Positions 60,936 to 64,000 of a stretch of 64,000 nucleotides of DNA are shown piece by piece; position 1 is the stretch's first letter, and each line of letters opens with the position of its first letter. The stretch is from NCBI GenBank assembly GCA_947561715.1, contig OX387199.1, positions 7,507,001-7,571,000 on the forward strand. Direction: 5' to 3'. The translations under genes and the position numbers were made by a program. Origin of the DNA: Ascidia mentula. Its lineage: Eukaryota; Chordata; Ascidiacea; Phlebobranchia; Ascidiidae. The notes below the pieces were generated by a model, which saw only the letters and a program-made list of their open reading frames with translations, had not been told where the DNA came from and searched no databases.

Positions 60936-63900
60936 TTATTTCATTCTTGCTTCTTCCAGCAATGTATTGAGAATATTTATTTTTACTCCTATTACGTATT
61001 TGTCGAGATCGTCTTCCCCCATATCGGTTTTTATAGAATGCGAAGATTCAACACTCTGTACTTCAGGTAAGTTGTCTTTTTTGCCGATATCATGATGTTG
61101 TAATGGCTCTTTATCGGTTGCTATTGGAAGTTTGCCAAAAGCTTGCGTAGTTTTCCAATTTTCCACATCACCTTTCCTCACGACAAAATTCGATGCTTCA
61201 TCCTCAACAACAGCAAGAGGTGGAATTTGCTCTTCATCACCTGAACAAAACACAATAAGAAAAATGTCAAAGTTTTCCCATTTGTTTAGTTGGTTGTTTA
61301 CATAGAAACTTTAAAGTAGAAAGTTTCTCCGGAGACACAGCAATAATGGGTATCAATGCAATTTTCTGTTATATAATGACGAAAGTTTAAAAACACCTGA
61401 CAAATTTATGCACATGTGTATATCGAAAAGCCGACAAGAAATACAAATATTACCGTTTATATTTGTGGAATCCACTCGGTATTTCATGTTCTTTGTCTTC
61501 TGGGTGTCATTGGAATACGGTTGCTAGAAAACAGTTTAAACATTCAACAATTACAGAACAACTTGGCCTACTAATATATTACAAAAACTAACTTTATATC
61601 TTGTTTGGTCATCATCGCGTTCCTCCAACCCCAGGAAATTGTCATTTGAATGGGTTGCAGGATTTGATTGCTAAAATGGTGATGATTTTGTTAAATATTG
61701 GCGTGTTTCGCCTTCGTTTAAGACTTACTTGTTCATATTTCTCAACACAAGCAGATCCATCGAGAACTTCTAAAACAACAGTCTTGTCAGTGCATTCTCT
61801 TTTTTTCCGAGACCATCTCTTCTTAAACCACTCCAACAGCCCTCCTGTTTTTTTTGTTTTTGCCGGTTTATCCTTTTTTATCAGAAGTTCTGCAAAAATA
61901 AATCTATGTTTAAATAAATCTCAATCTCGCTCAATTCAACTTTGACAATTTTTTTGGATGTCGCACCATGAAAAGTGCAAAGCAAATATACCGTAGTTAA
62001 AAAATCAAATATATTGTCAACTGCACCTGCTGGAGTGTAAGAGCAAGATGGAAGACTTCCATTTCTTTTAACTACGTCATGTTTTTCCAGGGAGCACAAT
62101 TCCTCTTGGTTTCGATTTGCAATCTTCAAAATTATAAAAAATAAACTTGGTATATAAATTTAGGCATATATACTATACTGGGCAAAATTAATCACTGACC
62201 AGTTTACTTTTCTGTAATATTTCTGTTTCCCCCACAGCCTGGTTTTCATTCAACGATCTATAAATTGTATGTTGTTGGTTTTTCTTTCCTTCCATTTCGC
62301 TCAATTCTTTCCTCAATGAATCGAGAATTGTTTCAATGATGAATATTTTTGTTTCCGAGTCATTTTGAAGATCTTGATTTTTGAAACTGTCAATGGAGTC
62401 TGAAGCTTCGAGTAGAGGTTCAAGCAACTCTTGAAATTCCGAATACTTAGGCGATGATAATTCTTCCGACGAATTGAAAGACGATGCAGAGCTCATTTTA
62501 AAATAAGGAATAGAGTCATTTTCTGATGACGAGATATTCTTTGACTCCTTAGTCACATTTTCGATGCTTGAAGAAGCCTCGTTGTGCAATTGTGCCAAGT
62601 CCATTTGTTTTGAGACACAAGATCCTGAAATTTAATGAAATGATTAAATATGTGAAATAAATTTTTATTTATTGCAATTCAGCACCGTTGCTAGAGATTA
62701 CATTTGGTACTTCGACATCATCAAAGACCGGTGGTAAAATTTGATCATCTAAACAAAACAGCAAAATTTGTTTTTAAATTATCGTTGAAAGATTAAAGAA
62801 CGTAATTTGTTTACTGAAAACACGGTTTAATCTCGCATCGAAGTGGCCACACCGCACTTTAAAACAATTAAGTTTCCTGATTTTAAGTAAAATCGTCGCA
62901 AAAATACGCTTGATTTATTTGTAAAAAATTAACGTGAATGTAACATGCATCATGCTTCTCCTAACTCGGGGTAAATGCCAGTTTTTCCGAGACCATTGTA
63001 CACGTAGGGGATATTCATCATGTTTTGGGAAATTACTTCACCAAGGAATTTTGTTAGCACGTTGTGCGTGTTATAAGTAGTGTGGATTTGAAACGTAATT
63101 TTGTCGTAAATCTGTTATGCAACGTAACTAAAAAAAACGTTTTTTTCCAAAAATGTCGTTTTTTTTGTGATATAGTCCATATATGATTTCATGCAAATTG
63201 CATCAATAATTTATGTTGTTGTTTAACTTAGCACTGTGTTCAAGTTTGTTGCACTTTATCGATGATTTCCCTTTTAGCATAGCAATATTCCACACATGTA
63301 AACGTCAACAAATTATTTGGTACACCTGCAAAATTACCTCTTGTATTTGTGAAATTTGTTCGGGACTTTATGTCTTTTAGCTTCTGCTTGTCAGTATTCT
63401 TCAGTTGCTACAAACAGTTCAACAAATTAATATTTACAGTTGGAAAATTAGGACCATATAACAAGTTACCTCAAATATTGCTTTGTTCTCTTTTTTTTCG
63501 TCCACCGACTGTAGCACAGCAATCTCTTTTGTGTCGACTGCGGGTTTTGGCTGATAAAATAGTATAATATCGTTTGTTTCACACTTTCAACAACGCCTTA
63601 GTAATTACAAGGTGATTAAGACTTACCTTTCCATTATCCCCACTAGAAGATGTACCGGGAACTTCTGCGTCAGCAGTAGCCCGGTCTGAAGATTTCTTTT
63701 TCTTACCGAAAATTCTATTCTTAAACCATTTCAACAAACCTCCAGTTTTTTTGTTGATCGGTTTTACTCTTTTGCGATTTAGGCGTTCTGGAGAAAATAT
63801 TGGTTTACAAAAAATCAGATTTAAACCTAAATCAAACTACACCACATAAACTGACCTGGGTGGACATACTCTGTTTGGTGAATACTTTCAAAACTTTCAT

Positions 63901-64000
63901 TGGACTCATTAATACAAACGGTTGCCGGTATTTTTGTATGGCCGTTTTCAAGCCTTAAATGAGTCTCTTCGAGCTTCAGATTCTCTAATTTGACGGCTTT
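60936..64000 (-). CDS. Beta4 kinase gene, 3' half only (cut by window end)
   Basis: Exons 21 to 11 of a fourth beta copy. Exons (minus): 61240-60936, 61499-61454, 61670-61593, 61889-61729, 62123-62027, 62624-62200, 62748-62686, 63383-63338, 63550-63470, 63826-63627, and exon 11 from 63856 off the right edge. Splice sites and phases match beta2. Exon 15 is 63 nt instead of 69 (in-frame loss of two codons) and exon 16 is 425 nt (in frame). Exon 12 is full length with the KKKKSSDRA segment that beta1 has lost. The visible part is intact. The kinase domain is expected just beyond the window. Confidence 0.8.

Overview
The window is AT-rich, intron-rich animal DNA. The evidence is spliced minus-strand genes with small introns, hAT, Harbinger-like and Mutator-like DNA transposons, and a Penelope-like retroelement scrap. 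A compact invertebrate genome such as a tunicate is my best guess; the species cannot be fixed from sequence alone. I see no bacterial, viral or CRISPR features and no RNA genes.

Almost everything belongs to one tandem array with a period of about 15 kb. Each period has two related halves, all genes pointing left (minus strand). The 'beta' half (beta1 7.8-15.8 kb, beta2 23.3-31.1 kb, beta3 38.2-45.7 kb, beta4 60.2 kb to the window end) carries a complete Ser/Thr protein kinase gene. I could resolve it into 21 exons whose lengths and phases agree between copies: kinase domain in exons 1-6, then a long tail of repeated exon modules. Beta2 reads open throughout (3,681 nt, 1,226 residues). Beta1 has one frameshift, beta3 has a mutated splice donor and a frameshift, and beta4 is cut by the window edge after exon 11. 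The 'alpha' half (1-7.8, 15.8-23.3, 31.1-38.2, 45.7-60.2 kb) is an older sister copy. It lost the kinase and first tail exons, keeps decayed tail modules and an upstream region like the beta promoter, and looks pseudogenic.

The tail is itself a repeat: the exon set around exon 8 to exon 14 was copied again as exons 15-20 and again in the alpha halves, with the same phases and the same junction motifs. The beta promoters share a perfect CRE palindrome about 133 bp before the ATG, which with the kinase type suggests (inference only) cAMP/CREM-type, possibly germ-line, expression.

Several mobile elements are inserted in the array and act as time markers. A 442-bp hAT element in alpha1, alpha2 and alpha4 predates the array's amplification. 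Elements found in one unit only are younger: a TIR element in alpha2, and in alpha4 a 5-kb Mutator-like element, a 546-bp hAT MITE, a MITE with a Harbinger-like MITE nested in it, and a Penelope-like scrap. The 5-kb element carries a metazoan Mutator-type transposase and, in the opposite orientation, a His-Me-finger (I-PpoI-like) nuclease gene. It has unusual 535-bp direct repeats and is the most unusual mobile feature here.
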